NCBI GenBank assembly: GCA_016841485.1
Contig: JAENZA010000006.1
Coordinates: 1-41,348 of the forward strand
Length of the DNA: 41,348 bases
From: Methanobacteriota archaeon
GTDB taxonomy: Archaea; Halobacteriota; Methanomicrobia; Methanomicrobiales; Methanomicrobiaceae
Direction: 5' to 3'
The notes beneath the pieces were generated by a model that saw only the letters and a list, made by a program, of their open reading frames with translations, had not been told where the DNA came from and ran no database searches. Made by a program: the position numbers and the translations under genes. Of this stretch, positions 24,412 through 33,776 are shown piece by piece (position 1 is the stretch's first letter; each line of letters begins with the position of its first letter).

Positions 24412-26118
24412 TTACCTTGCGGGTATGATGAGTGAGCGCTCTCCGGCGGGCATGAACTCGCGGATTGCACCACGTGCGAACTCACGACGCGGGTCGGAGA
24501 AGTCGAACTTGAGTGACGGGTCTGCAAAGGTGATCTTTACGAGCGGACTGTAACAGAACTCGTCGCCACGTCCGTAGTGTGCACCGGAGACAATAGCTGC
24601 GTATTCTCCCTGGTGACCGACGTTCATTGCGTAGTTCGGATAGTTCGGTCCACGAAGTTCGCCCATGAGACCGCGGTCTCCATCCATGGCAAGCGAGTTT
24701 GCGGAACCACACTGGTCCTGCAGATCGTAGCCGAAGAACCCGAGACGTGACCAGCCTTCCTTGTGCATGAGCATGGAGAGGTACCATCCGTTCAGACCGG
24801 CATTGGAGTTTCCGGTACTGATGGAACAGGTCAGACCACAGGCTGCTGCCATAACACCGGCACGCTGTGACCCTCCGAAGTGGTCCTCCATCATGGTGGG
24901 GAACTGCTCGTACTGCTCCATTGCATTGAGGTTGACCTCGGTTGCAAGGTCGTTGACAAGGTCCTGGGTAGGCTCGAGGATCTGGTCGGGCGACGGTGCA
25001 GTGTAGTCGAAGTTGTACTTGTCCTTCAGGTAGTCCATACCGTAGTAGGTGAACTCATCGAGGATGTTGTCGGTGTATGCTGCGGTAGCGTACTGGGTGA
25101 ACCCGACACCGCCGGACATGTAGGAACCGAGCCATATCTGGTCGAAGAGCATGACACCGGCACCGACAACCTCGAGGGATGCACGGGCGGGGTCATTGGG
25201 GTGCTTCCGGTCTGCCTGAATGATATCTCCGAAGAGACCGAACTTGATGCCACCGGGCTCGTTCGGGCCACGGGCACGGCGAGCGGGCAGGATTGAGGCC
25301 ATCTGGACGACGCCTGCGTGCTTTGCTGCGTAGGAGAGGTCAGCGACGGCTGCTTCACCGGCGCACATTCTGTATGCTGCGATGAAGGACATACCGATCT
25401 GCATTGCAGACCACCTGGAGGTGGTTCCACCATCACACGTGCGGGAGACGATGGACGGGATGTGGATTGCCTGGTACATCGACGTGCCGACTTCCTTCTT
25501 GAGCTCCTCGGCTGCATCTTCGGTGAAGAGTTTGTTCACGTCGATGAGGAACTGCTTCTCGATGTCGTCGGCGAGTTCATCGTCGCCGGTGAAGACCTTC
25601 ACGTAACAGTCATCGACGAGGCCGGGGTGGGTCTCGACCATGTGCTCCTGAACCACTGCTGCACCGGGCATTGCGTGGTTGAGGATGTGGAGGTACTCGT
25701 TGATGGTCTCGGGGGTGACTTCCTTGCCGAGACGCTTCTGGAGGGTGGCGTGTGCCATGTCCATACCGACGATAACGGTACGGCGGATGTCGTCCCAGAA
25801 CTGCTGCATTGCAGCGTTGTTGACGAAGTGGAGGTCGTCACCTTCACAGTAGACGCCGGACTGGGAGACCTGGTAGGTCATGAGCTGTCTCTGACCCATG
25901 GGGATACCGCCGAGGTGGCAGCGTTCCGGGTCGTACATGGAGATGCCACGTGACTTCTCGATTGCCTCGGTTGCCTTCATGAATTCGCGCTTACGCGGCG
26001 ACTGACGGACACCGTTGAAGTTGTAGAACGTGGTTTTCTCTGATTCAATATCCTGTCCACTGAATTTCTCGTTCAGTGAATCAAGGAAAAGTTTCTGTGC
26101 TCTCTCGATTTTTGCCAT
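24412..26118 (-). CDS. mcrA: Methyl-coenzyme M reductase alpha subunit
   Basis: 568 residues, full length. The enzyme reduces methyl-coenzyme M with coenzyme B to methane and the heterodisulfide, using nickel cofactor F430 in an alpha2-beta2-gamma2 complex. Characteristic parts: [20 protein letters not shown] (region of the methyl-His and methyl-Arg of characterised enzymes), [32 protein letters not shown] (methyl-Gln region), [14 protein letters not shown] (thioglycine Gly and modified Cys), and [20 protein letters not shown]. Modifications are known from other species, not visible here. It starts [19 protein letters not shown] at 26118, five bases after mcrG, and is the last gene of the operon. 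Confidence 0.97.
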   Translation of the reverse strand: MAKIERAQKLFLDSLNEKFSGQDIESEKTTFYNFNGVRQSPRKREFMKATEAIEKSRGISMYDPERCHLGGIPMGQRQLMTYQVSQSGVYCEGDDLHFVNNAAMQQFWDDIRRTVIVGMDMAHATLQKRLGKEVTPETINEYLHILNHAMPGAAVVQEHMVETHPGLVDDCYVKVFTGDDELADDIEKQFLIDVNKLFTEDAAEELKKEVGTSMYQAIHIPSIVSRTCDGGTTSRWSAMQIGMSFIAAYRMCAGEAAVADLSYAAKHAGVVQMASILPARRARGPNEPGGIKFGLFGDIIQADRKHPNDPARASLEVVGAGVMLFDQIWLGSYMSGGVGFTQYATAAYTDNILDEFTYYGMDYLKDKYNFDYTAPSPDQILEPTQDLVNDLATEVNLNAMEQYEQFPTMMEDHFGGSQRAGVMAAACGLTCSISTGNSNAGLNGWYLSMLMHKEGWSRLGFFGYDLQDQCGSANSLAMDGDRGLMGELRGPNYPNYAMNVGHQGEYAAIVSGAHYGRGDEFCYSPLVKITFADPSLKFDFSDPRREFARGAIREFMPAGERSLIIPAR

Positions 26119-26123
26119 TTAAA

Positions 26124-26888
26124 TCACTCCTCCTTCGGCATGAAGCCGTATTTTGTCCTGAGCGTGTGGACACGCACGATGTACTCGACATATTCCTTGT
26201 CATCGCGGTATGCGGTTCCGACGAGTGAGTGGAAGATGGTGGAGTGTGCCTTGAGCCATTCTTCGTCCATCGGCTTGCCGACGGCAACTTCACGGTCGAG
26301 GGGGACACCGATCTGGTCTTTCACGTATTTGACGACACCGTCATCGGAAAGAACGCACCTCTGGAGCATGTCGAACTGCATGCCGTCTTCAGAGAGACGC
26401 AGTGAGTGCCCGTGCACGGTTGCGCCACGCATGCTGACGAGTGCCGGGTCGAACATCTCGGTCTCGACGAGGAGTTTTGCGTACTGCTCGAGATCACGCT
26501 CACGGCACTCGACGATCTGACGACCGGAGAGTGTACCGGGGTCGATGCCGCGGAAGCGGTACATCTCTGCGTAGGTACGCTGGTACGGCTGTGATGGTGC
26601 GTTGAACATCGAATCTGCAAACTGTACGTAGCGGACGCGGTCTCCTGCCTTTGCACCCTCGGTCGGTGTGACGAGTTTTCTCATCGGGCAGTCGGGTTCC
26701 TGCTGCTCGGCGAGTGGCGGGTGTGCGGTCGGGTATGCGGAACCCGGTGCACGGTGACCAAGTACCATGACGATATCTTCGTCTGTTACATCACGAATCT
26801 TTTCGAGATCGTGGTTGGGGTTCATCTGATTACGCCTGTTCTCAGCGACAATCGATGTGCCGGGGCCATACTGTGGTGTATATGCCAT
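26124..26888 (-). CDS. mcrG: Methyl-coenzyme M reductase gamma subunit
   Basis: 254 residues from ATG 26888 (MAYTPQYGPGTSIVAENRRN), the normal McrG start. GAGGTG lies 9 bases upstream, and an in-frame GTG at 26900 lies within that site. Typical stretches: DEDIVMVLGHRAPGSAYPTA, HPPLAEQQEPDCPMRKLVTP, GDRVRYVQFADSMFNAPSQP and RGATVHGHSLRLSEDGMQFD. It forms the F430 site with alpha and beta. Five bases separate it from mcrA and 70 from mcrD. mcrC, which stands between D and G in several methanogens, is absent. Confidence 0.96.
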   Translation of the reverse strand: MAYTPQYGPGTSIVAENRRNQMNPNHDLEKIRDVTDEDIVMVLGHRAPGSAYPTAHPPLAEQQEPDCPMRKLVTPTEGAKAGDRVRYVQFADSMFNAPSQPYQRTYAEMYRFRGIDPGTLSGRQIVECRERDLEQYAKLLVETEMFDPALVSMRGATVHGHSLRLSEDGMQFDMLQRCVLSDDGVVKYVKDQIGVPLDREVAVGKPMDEEWLKAHSTIFHSLVGTAYRDDKEYVEYIVRVHTLRTKYGFMPKEE

Positions 26889-26958
26889 GTATTTTTTCAC
26901 CTCAATGTTTTGGTTAAACCTGTGTTACGTGTGAATGATGTCTGCCAGTTGGTTCGTA

Positions 26959-27429
26959 TCAGTGCAGCCCCTGGAGGATGACGGGGGTCTCCTTTCGTCG
27001 CGGATCGACGAGCCCGATGAAGGTCTCATCCACGTCCGGTCCGTATTTTGCGTAGTCCGTGAGCGTCGCCTGCGTCTTCATGAACTGCCCTTCCTGTAGC
27101 TGGTAGGAAAATTTCGTGAAGATGTCGTCGCACGCCCGCCGGATCTGTGCGATGACGGATGCATCGGTGACCTCTGCCGTGAGCATGCCCACCTGCACCC
27201 GGAGCTCCACCTCCGTATCACCGACCGTAATGGTCCTGCGGTTGGTGTTGGGGTTCGGCTTGCCGCGTGCGGGACCATAGGGCACGGTCGCCGGCAGACT
27301 CGGGCCATTGATCATCAGCCGCCGGATCCCGGAAATGCCGGCGACTGCGTTGAGGAGGCGCTCGGCCGTATCGGGTCCTAATATGCGAAGAGGCACGATC
27401 CTGCACTGGGGATATCTGGCTTCTGTCAT
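26959..27429 (-). CDS. mcrD: Methyl-coenzyme M reductase operon protein D
   Basis: 156 residues from ATG 27429 (MTEARYPQCRIVPLRILGPD). PDTAERLLNAVAGISGIRRL, MINGPSLPATVPYGPARGKP and VELRVQVGMLTAEV are typical of McrD. The protein is not part of the crystal structure of the reductase; a role in assembly or maturation is proposed in the literature. The frame extends to a TTG at 27438. It follows mcrB by 21 bp without a clear ribosome-binding site. Confidence 0.93.
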   Translation of the reverse strand: MTEARYPQCRIVPLRILGPDTAERLLNAVAGISGIRRLMINGPSLPATVPYGPARGKPNPNTNRRTITVGDTEVELRVQVGMLTAEVTDASVIAQIRRACDDIFTKFSYQLQEGQFMKTQATLTDYAKYGPDVDETFIGLVDPRRKETPVILQGLH

Positions 27430-27450
27430 TCGAATCAACGGTTAAAAAGT

Positions 27451-28755
27451 TCAGACTCCGTTCGCGATCTGGTGGATCGGTTTGTTGAACACGTCGATCT
27501 GACCGTAGGTCTCTCCCATGATCTTGGAAGTGCTCTCCGGCGAGAACATCTGGGTTCCTGCATCAAGCGCACAGGCTGCAACCACACACGGGATTGCGAT
27601 GCCGTTTGCGTGACGGGTAACGACGTGGTTTCCGTTGAAGATACCCGGACCGCCGCCACCGTAGATGGAGTGGCTGAAGAAGGAGAATCCGACTGCGGTT
27701 CCCATCATACGACCGAAGTCTGCGCTGGGAAGACCGGTCTCGTGCTCAAGCAGGTCGTTGAAGTACAGGAGGGTCGAGGAGACTGCCTGTGCGAAACGTC
27801 CTGCACCACAGTTGACGATGGTTGCTGCCATCGAACCGGCCGATGCGTATGCATTCCACATCATGGGGTCCTTCGTGTCGTAGTACTGGAAGTAGTCGCT
27901 CTTCTTGCCGGGCACGATGACCTTGTCTTCGATTGCACGCTCGACGAGTGACTGGACGACAGTACCGACGGTTCCGGTCTGGCCGTTTGCCTTCACGAGG
28001 TCGTAGACCATGTTGTTTGCGTTGAGGCCCTGGTATGCGTAGCAGAGGAGCTGGTTGCGCTCGAACGGGCCGATTGCCATACCCATCTCGAATTCACCGG
28101 CGGTCTCGAGCGTTGCTGCGAGTGCTGCACCCTGGAGGGCATTCTTCCCGGTCATCATCACGTAGTGGTTTACCGGGATGTTGCGGAGTGCGTACCCGAT
28201 ACCTTCGTTGTTCTGCGGGATGTTGAGAATGGAGGTCACCAGTGCGCCGTTCATGTCCTGGGTGTGCGGGTATCCGCCCCAGCATGCTGCCTTGACCGTG
28301 GATGCGTGGAATGCACTGATGTCGAACTGGTCGACGATTGCATAGGTGACTGCAGATGCGACTGCGGTGATTGCTGCATCATAGGTTGCGGCATTGTCCA
28401 GGCGCTTGCGTGGTACCTGAACGAGGAGCAGCTTTCCGGCATTGAACTCGAGGATCTCCGTGTCGTCGCCTTCTTCGATCTGGACCATTTCCTTGATCTG
28501 TGCGATGATGGCATCCTTGTTCTCCATGATCGGGAGATCGAGTTCACGACCCTTGATCTTTCCTTTGCCAAGCTTACCTGACTTGAGGGCAGCTTCGATG
28601 CCCGCAAGGTTGACATTAATCGTTCTCTTTGTCAGGTCGATGATCTTGCTTGTTGCAGGGTTGACCATGGGGCTAACCTTGTCAAGCGAGACATCGCTCT
28701 TCAGCAACATGCCGTCGTCTGAGTAGAGGTCGATTGTTTCTGAATATCTTGCCAT
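27451..28755 (-). CDS. mcrB: Methyl-coenzyme M reductase beta subunit
   Basis: 434 residues from ATG 28755 ([20 protein letters not shown]). AGAAGGA lies upstream; the frame is open to 28785 but the ten added residues are unlike the family. Typical stretches: [80 protein letters not shown] and [20 protein letters not shown]. It shapes the channel for coenzyme B. First gene of the operon; a long AT-rich region lies upstream. Confidence 0.96.
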   Translation of the reverse strand: MARYSETIDLYSDDGMLLKSDVSLDKVSPMVNPATSKIIDLTKRTINVNLAGIEAALKSGKLGKGKIKGRELDLPIMENKDAIIAQIKEMVQIEEGDDTEILEFNAGKLLLVQVPRKRLDNAATYDAAITAVASAVTYAIVDQFDISAFHASTVKAACWGGYPHTQDMNGALVTSILNIPQNNEGIGYALRNIPVNHYVMMTGKNALQGAALAATLETAGEFEMGMAIGPFERNQLLCYAYQGLNANNMVYDLVKANGQTGTVGTVVQSLVERAIEDKVIVPGKKSDYFQYYDTKDPMMWNAYASAGSMAATIVNCGAGRFAQAVSSTLLYFNDLLEHETGLPSADFGRMMGTAVGFSFFSHSIYGGGGPGIFNGNHVVTRHANGIAIPCVVAACALDAGTQMFSPESTSKIMGETYGQIDVFNKPIHQIANGV

Positions 28756-28930
28756 ATTATTCTGTCCTTCTTTAAGTTTGTGCAAATTGGGTTTAGAGAA
28801 AGAAACCGGTACACTACTCCCAGCCCTTTTTCGAAGATATCTACTGCAGGTTCCCGCAGGTAGACTATACGGGTTTTCTAGTATAGAATATAATATTTCT
28901 TATTTCGTGTGAATATTTTAGTAAAATAAT
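28756..28930 (-). promoter_or_regulatory. mcr operon promoter and leader with inverted repeat
   Basis: On the minus strand TATA-like AAATATTATATTC (about 28886-28898) and TCTATACTAG (about 28879-28888) precede an imperfect inverted repeat CTACTGCAGG-TTC-CCGCAGGTAG (28841-28863). This lies ~90 nt upstream of mcrB, so it is probably near the transcription start or within the 5' leader. It could be an operator or an RNA hairpin. Confidence 0.45.
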
Positions 28931-29330
28931 AATTCTCTATTATGGTGTTTGAATGCCTTTATTGATCAATTTGTGATCCGTTTAACAATTGGTGCACAAA
29001 ATGGAATTTTCAGGTATGGTATCCAAGTAATACAATATGAACTTTATGAAAGATTAAGTTCATACTTTGTATACATATTGGTAATTTCATTATGATATAG
29101 TGCCAATATATTGATATTTAGTAGTATTTTTGGTTATGTGCTTCCATCTATTAAACTCGATGATATATAGCTCTTTTCAAATTCTAGCTATATTTGGTGC
29201 TTTATAGTCAAAAATTGACGCGAAATGGGCATTATATATAAAAATTGCGAACTTTCGGTGTTTGATTGGTATTTAAAAGGTTTTTAAGGGTTTTATATAT
29301 GGGTCGCCCGTTGTACTGACTATCTGTGGG
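28931..29330. other. Very AT-rich intergenic region upstream of mcr
   Basis: About 400 bp with far more A+T than any gene here and no protein-like frame. It includes a 7-bp inverted repeat TGAACTT/AAGTTCA (29038-29044 and 29056-29062) and many TATA-like tracts (for example near 29234-29243 and 29292-29300). Possibly control sequence of the highly expressed mcr operon, or a remnant of foreign DNA. 29,331-29,681 holds only uncharacteristic open frames. Confidence 0.4.
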
Positions 29331-29681
29331 ATGCATTGTTGGTTTTTTTGGGTGGGAGAAAGGGGCACCAGGAGCCGTTAACGCAAGGAACGGTGATGTG
29401 CCTCCTGCTGCCGCCCGATGTATCCTCCAAAACCGACAAGCCCATTCTTTCGGGAGATGCCGGTGCATCTGCCGGTCCTGTGTTGAATGTTTATGCCCGG
29501 CAAACCGTTCTGCGGCATGATGAAGGGAGACCTCATCCCCCGGAAAACGAGATGGGAGGTACAAAAGGTATGAGCAAAAAACCATTTGTGTTCAGGAACC
29601 TGTCCGGGAGACGGGCCGGTCCGATCCAGATATGTCCCCGACCAAAAATTGCGGTTACGGCAGACGCGGGAGAGTGGTGGC

Positions 29682-29783
29682 GTGAAGAGAATGCGTGCGA
29701 TGAACCTCGCTCTCATTCTCCTGATGGTCTGCAGTGTTTTTACCGTTCTGCCTGTTCTCGGGCAAAAGGAAGGTCTCAAATAA
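29682..29783 (+). CDS. Possible 33-aa signal-peptide-like protein (weak)
   Basis: GTG at 29682 gives VKRMRAMNLALILLMVCSVF then TVLPVLGQKEGLK and a stop. This is a basic start, a hydrophobic core and a cleavage-like VLG-Q site, with almost nothing after it. GGGAG lies ~10 nt upstream, and seven T residues follow the stop at once. It may be a small membrane peptide or the stub of a lost secreted protein; a secreted protein gene follows at 29919. Confidence 0.35.
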   Translation: MKRMRAMNLALILLMVCSVFTVLPVLGQKEGLK

Positions 29784-29790
29784 TTTTTTT
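29784..29790 (+). terminator. T-run after the small peptide frame
   Basis: Seven T residues start directly after the TAA at 29781-29783. Confidence 0.4.
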
Positions 29791-29918
29791 GCCGGAGAAT
29801 GATTGCTGTTCGATTTTGCCTTACATACTACTAATAAGACCGGGACAGATCCTCCCCCCGGATTCATATATGGGAGCTGTGGCTTCCATAATGAACCACA
29901 ATCGATGGAGGAATTACT

Positions 29919-31532
29919 GTGAAGAAACGAATGATATGGGCATTTCTCGTCATTGTACTCGTTCTCTTCTGTTCCGGCCCGGTTGCCGCGGCAACCCCCG
30001 GGGAGATAGGAGAATCGATCGATGACGGAATAGACTGGCTGGTGTCGGTCCAGAATGCCGATGGCTCCTGGGGGCCGGGCGGCTCGGATCGATTCGGGAC
30101 GACCGGTCTTATCCTCGTGAAACTGGAGGACCGGGCCTTTGAACTGGGCTATGACGGACCGTTCGATCCGGAATACCCGCTGAAAGAAAATGTCGAGGAT
30201 GGTCTGGATTACCTCCTCCCGTATGCCGGTACTGTTGCCATTACACCACAGGTGGCAGGGGACCCTGACACCGACGGCGATGATCTCGGCGTCAGCGTAG
30301 GCGGGAATGTCTACAATACGGGCATATTAATGATGGCGATTTCCGCCAACCGCGATCCGACGCAGGTCGTCGCATCCGGTCCGCTGGCAGGATGGACCTA
30401 TGGCGATGTTCTCCAGGATATGGCAGACTGGATGGCATACGCTCAGACCGATACCGGGGATCGTGCCGGGGGCTGGTACTACGGTGCGCAGAGCCCAGGA
30501 TCGTCAGCGGATCAATCGAATGCCGGCTATGCCGTGCTGGGCCTCCTGTATGCCGTAAACCCGCTCTACGGGTATGAGTCCGATGTCCCGTCCTTCGTTG
30601 AGGATCAGTTGGATAACTGGATAGACCATATCCAGAGCGACTGGGATCCCGCTGGGGTGAATCCGGATTGGGACGGAGGCTCCGGTTACACAGCTCCTGA
30701 CAACTGGGTCAACTCGTTGAAGACGGGGAACCTGCTCACCCAGATGGCGTTCGTCGGTGATGACTCCTCGGACGAGAGGGTGCAGGAAGCCTTCAACTAC
30801 ATCGGACGGCACTGGGCCGAAGACTGGGTCCAGGGATGGGGAATGAGCGGCAACGTCCAGTATCAGGCCACCTACTGCCTGATGAAAGGGTTTGAAACTA
30901 TGGGCACACCCTTGGACGGCGTGCCGGGAGTGACGGACTGGTATGATGATGTAGCAACCGAAATCATCGACGAACAGAACGCTGATGGTTCCTGGCCGAC
31001 AAGCCCTGCGTACATCGGGGCGTCCGGAGTGCCATCCCACTGGGTCAGCTCCGAGCTTTCCACTGCGTGGGCGCTCCTGACACTGGAGAGGTTTGCCCCG
31101 CCGCCCCCCCAGGCGGACTTCGATGTGATCAAGTCCGCATCGGACACCGTGATCAGTTCCGGTGATTCCGTCACCTACACCTACAATGTCGTCAACAACA
31201 AGGACCTGGCGATATCGGATATCGTGCTGACCGACGACATACTCGGCGCCATAGCCGGGCCGGACAGTGGCGATGCTGGCGGTGACGGGGTCCTGGACCC
31301 GGGCGAGACATGGGTCTACACGGCAACGACCAACGTGTTCGAAACCACGACCAACACGGCAATGGTGACAGGAAATGATCCCGCCGGGGCCCCGCTTGAT
31401 GCAACCAGCAACGCGGTGACCGTCACGGTGGAAGGAGAACCACCGGTGGTGCCTGAGTTCCCGACACTCTACGTTCCGGTGATGGTGCTCGGTGTGGTCT
31501 TCCTGCTCGTGCAGTATATCAGAAGGAAGTAG
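29919..31532 (+). CDS. Secreted alpha/alpha-toroid protein with PEF-CTERM anchor
   Basis: 537 residues. A signal peptide (MIWAFLVIVLVLFCSGPVAA, about 5-24) is followed by repeats of the squalene-cyclase/prenyltransferase alpha/alpha-toroid type: IDWLVSVQNADGSWG, a second unit around DMADWMAYAQTD, and IIDEQNADGSWPTS with WALLTLERF. A DUF11-like beta domain follows at ~405-505 (DTVISSGDSVTYTYNVVNN; DGVLDPGETWVYTATT). The tail VPEFPTLYVPVMVLGVVFLL ending in RRK is a PEF-CTERM sorting signal, the target of an archaeosortase. No catalytic DxDD motif is seen, so it is likely a binding or surface-structure protein. GTG start at 29919 with GGAGGA six bases before it. A pyrimidine-rich hairpin region follows. 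Confidence 0.82.
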   Translation: MKKRMIWAFLVIVLVLFCSGPVAAATPGEIGESIDDGIDWLVSVQNADGSWGPGGSDRFGTTGLILVKLEDRAFELGYDGPFDPEYPLKENVEDGLDYLLPYAGTVAITPQVAGDPDTDGDDLGVSVGGNVYNTGILMMAISANRDPTQVVASGPLAGWTYGDVLQDMADWMAYAQTDTGDRAGGWYYGAQSPGSSADQSNAGYAVLGLLYAVNPLYGYESDVPSFVEDQLDNWIDHIQSDWDPAGVNPDWDGGSGYTAPDNWVNSLKTGNLLTQMAFVGDDSSDERVQEAFNYIGRHWAEDWVQGWGMSGNVQYQATYCLMKGFETMGTPLDGVPGVTDWYDDVATEIIDEQNADGSWPTSPAYIGASGVPSHWVSSELSTAWALLTLERFAPPPPQADFDVIKSASDTVISSGDSVTYTYNVVNNKDLAISDIVLTDDILGAIAGPDSGDAGGDGVLDPGETWVYTATTNVFETTTNTAMVTGNDPAGAPLDATSNAVTVTVEGEPPVVPEFPTLYVPVMVLGVVFLLVQYIRRK

Positions 31533-32001
31533 GGAGGGAAACTCTCCCCTTCCTTTCTCCCTGACGTAGTAAAGGAACGGACCGGTTCACGCTTTTCCGA
31601 TAGCGCACTCTTTCTCTTTCATCCTTTGAGCATGGTCGTGCCGGACCGCTATCCGGGGGTCCGCTCACTCTATGAAACGGTGGAAATAAGGTGCATCTGT
31701 GAGAGAACCATGTTCATCAGGCCGGAACGGATCTGAACGCTGCCAAAGAGTAATTACAATCTGGAACGTTGGCGTCATTGTACCGGGAAAAAAGGCCTCA
31801 GAATCCTTTTCACCGTTATCCATCCTCTTTCTTATTCTCCATGGACTGGCCGCCATACGGCATCAGAAGGGGCGGCGGTTCCCCCGGCTGAGCCGGAGAC
31901 CGTCACAAGGCAGCCGATTTCCGGACCTCTCTTCTCTTTTTCCGCCGCAACCTTGATACCATCGTGATGCCTATCAGGGCGCTATATGAGGTGAAAAAGA
32001 A
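31533..32001. other. Intergenic region, about 470 bp
   Basis: The first 25 bp can fold (AGGGAG with CTCTCCC) and are followed by a pyrimidine tract, a possible terminator for the PEF-CTERM gene. The remainder holds only uncharacteristic frames. Confidence 0.35.
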
Positions 32002-32697
32002 ATGGAAGACGGGCCCAGAGGCGCAATCATCCAGCGCGACAGAAAAACCTATGCGATCGTCCCCCGGACGCCGGCCGGCATCGTCAGCCCCGAGCACCTG
32101 GAGAACATCGTCGCGGTCGTTCGCCGCTATAATATCCCGGTCATCAAGATGACCTCCGGCCAGCGGATGGTGCTGGTCGGGATTAAAGAGGAGGATGTCG
32201 AGAGTATCTGGAACGAGCTCGGGATGACGGTGGGGCAGGCGACCGCCCCCTGCGTACACTACGTCCAGGCGTGCCCCGGCACGGTCGTCTGCAAATACGG
32301 GAACCAGGATTCCCTCACCCTCGGTCTCGAACTCGAGGAGATGTACCTGGACATGAACCTTCCCGCCAAGCTCAAGATGGGGGTGTCCGGGTGCCCGCGG
32401 TGCTGCGGGGAGAGCTACCTCCGCGACATCGGGGTCATGGGAAACGCCAAAGGCTGGACCGTCATCTTCGGCGGCAACTCGGGCGGCCGCCCACGCATCG
32501 GTGACGTGATGGCGAAGGATATGACCACCGATGAAGTAAAGGATCTCGTCCGGCGCCTGCTCGAGTACTACCGCGACAACGGCAAACCACGGGAGCGGAC
32601 GGCCCGCTTCGTCGAGCGGGTGGGCGTTGATGCGATAAGGAAAGATGTCCTAGCGTTTGCCCCCTATATCGAGGTCGGGGAGACCCTTCCCAAATAA
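32002..32697 (+). CDS. Small siroheme sulfite/nitrite-reductase-like protein
   Basis: 231 residues, about half the size of assimilatory sulfite reductase. The siroheme-[4Fe-4S] ligands are present: CPGTVVCKYG (C-x5-C) and GCPRCCGES (C-x3-C). The N-terminal YAIVPRTPAGIVSPEHLENI and YNIPVIKMTSGQRMVLVGIK form the ferredoxin-like half. Such single-repeat proteins (group I Dsr-like) are widespread in methanogens; roles in sulfite, or other, reduction are suggested but mostly unproven. No extra ferredoxin Cys motif is seen. ATG 32002 follows GAGGTGA with a 7-base spacer. Monocistronic, with the repeated intergenic element 110 bp downstream. Confidence 0.85.
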   Translation: MEDGPRGAIIQRDRKTYAIVPRTPAGIVSPEHLENIVAVVRRYNIPVIKMTSGQRMVLVGIKEEDVESIWNELGMTVGQATAPCVHYVQACPGTVVCKYGNQDSLTLGLELEEMYLDMNLPAKLKMGVSGCPRCCGESYLRDIGVMGNAKGWTVIFGGNSGGRPRIGDVMAKDMTTDEVKDLVRRLLEYYRDNGKPRERTARFVERVGVDAIRKDVLAFAPYIEVGETLPK

Positions 32698-32803
32698 TCA
32701 TTCATTATTCTCTTTTTCCGGTGCTCGCCGCCTCCGCCGCCCCGGTCTGTCAGGAACGAGCTCTCCTCGCAGTTCCCGGGCTGGAGGGCTCCCGGGACCC
32801 GTA

Positions 32804-33062
32804 TAAGAAACGCATAAATATGGCCTCATTCGGGGAAATCGGCCCTCAGAAACGATCGACACAGACGCGAAATGCGGGCGGATCGCATGGTCTCCCACCC
32901 CTAAGCACCTTCGGAAAACGGCCGGGTGTACAGGGCGAATATAGTCCGTGGAAATGGCCCCGTTTGGGATGGGGAGGGAGGAGATTGGTTATTTTTTCAC
33001 CATAGAAAATTTGCCGAAAATACGGCTAAATCGGGCGTATTTTGGCGTGGGATGAGGGGGTA
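32804..33062 (+). ncRNA. Repeated intergenic element, copy A (candidate ncRNA)
   Basis: This stretch matches 34964-35222 with no gaps (constant offset 2160) and, over its first ~110 bp, 38634-38745. Order: AAACGCATAAATATGG (BRE/TATA-like, 32809-32824); a hairpin of CGATC (32853-32857) with GATCG (32880-32884) enclosing CGC-GAAAT-GCG; GCACC/GGTGT; TCTCC (32891-32895), which can pair with GGAGA (32979-32984 region); a conserved G-run tract; and TTTTTT (32992-32997). From TATA spacing the RNA would run from ~32,842 to 32,997. The frame from ATG 32820 is also open, but that ATG lies inside the TATA box. I know no such RNA family. Confidence 0.5.
33013..33046. repeat. Conserved hairpin after copy A
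   Basis: AAAATACG (33017-33024) pairs with CGTATTTT (33036-33043), with outer GCC/GGC. The same hairpin follows copy B at about 35173-35207, where the outer pairs are CCC/GGG and the inner U-G is C-G, changes that keep the pairing. Confidence 0.45.
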
Positions 33063-33662
33063 GATGATCGATGGTTTATAGATCGGGGCCATCCGGCTAG
33101 TGAAGTTGGCGATCCAGTTTCAAGGAACCTTCCGATGGTTCCACTTTTACACCAAATTTACATCAATTTTACACCCTGTGGTGCAAAGATAGAAAATGGA
33201 AATTTGTTCTTCTTTTTAGAAAATAAGGATATATAGAGATATATTTTTATAAGATACTATATCTTTACACAACAATTAGAGAACATACAGCATGCTTGGT
33301 GGGTGTGGGTGTCTGTCTGCATGTGGGTATTCTGTGCAATGGTGCGAAGATATCTGAAAATCAGATTTTTGGGATTAAAATTAAAATTGGGGGTGAATTG
33401 ATCCTTCTTTAACTTTGCATTACCGTGTGTAAAGATGGTGCAAAGTACGCAAATTGTTCATTATGCTGCAAAACAGGGATGGATATTTTGAATGGGCGTG
33501 GGCCGTGGTATGTGACGGGTGAACCGGCGGCGATGCGGAAATCCATCTTCATCGATTGTCACGGTTCATTGATTCATTCATTCAAAAGGCGGGGTCCGTT
33601 TTTCGAGGGTGGCCAACGTCTTCGCATTGATGATGTTCGGTTTTATTCCTTTTATCGGTTTC
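33063..33662. other. AT-rich intergenic region with short repeats and a hairpin
   Basis: Holds repeated GGTG(C/T)(A/G)AA(A/G) nonamers: as TTTTACACC at 33145 and 33167, and directly at 33180, 33341 and 33437. A TATA-rich block lies at ~33226-33265. ATCTGA-AAA-TCAGAT plus TTTTT at 33352-33370 is a hairpin-T-run. No protein-like frame; the open frame 33425-33688 has no family character. Confidence 0.35.
33352..33370 (+). terminator. Hairpin followed by T-run
   Basis: Perfect 6-bp stem ATCTGA/TCAGAT with AAA loop and five T. It lies ~100 bp after a TATA-rich block and may end a short untranslated RNA. Confidence 0.35.
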
Positions 33663-33776
33663 TTAACCGTGGGTTTCATTATTCGTGATTTTCTTCATTT
33701 CTTCCAAGGCAATTTTAGCGGCTTGTTGTTTGGCTTCTTTCTTTGATTTGCCTGTTCCATCAGCTCCAGGGGACAT
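33663..33776 (-). pseudogene. RNase III dsRBD fragment (C-terminal end only)
   Basis: Minus-strand reading gives GADGTGKSKKEAKQQAAKIA and LEEMKKITNNETHG, then a stop. GxGxSKKEAKQxAAxxAL is the second half of a double-stranded-RNA-binding domain, as at the end of RNase III. Upstream sequence changes abruptly into the opposite-strand SOUL fragment at about 33777, so the rest of the gene is missing. Confidence 0.6.

Noticed and set aside
29336-30025. 229-codon frame running into the PEF-CTERM gene
   Set aside because: Out of frame with the signal peptide of the real gene and without protein-like character.
32820-33005. Open frame of ~61 codons in element A (also open in B)
   Set aside because: Not ruled out, but its ATG lies in the TATA-like box, copy C has a stop, and a transcript starting ~25 bp later would lack the ATG. 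Kept as an alternative under the RNA candidate.
33425-33688. 87-codon plus-strand frame with several Cys
   Set aside because: No ribosome-binding site, no recognisable pattern, and its end overlaps the dsRBD fragment on the other strand.
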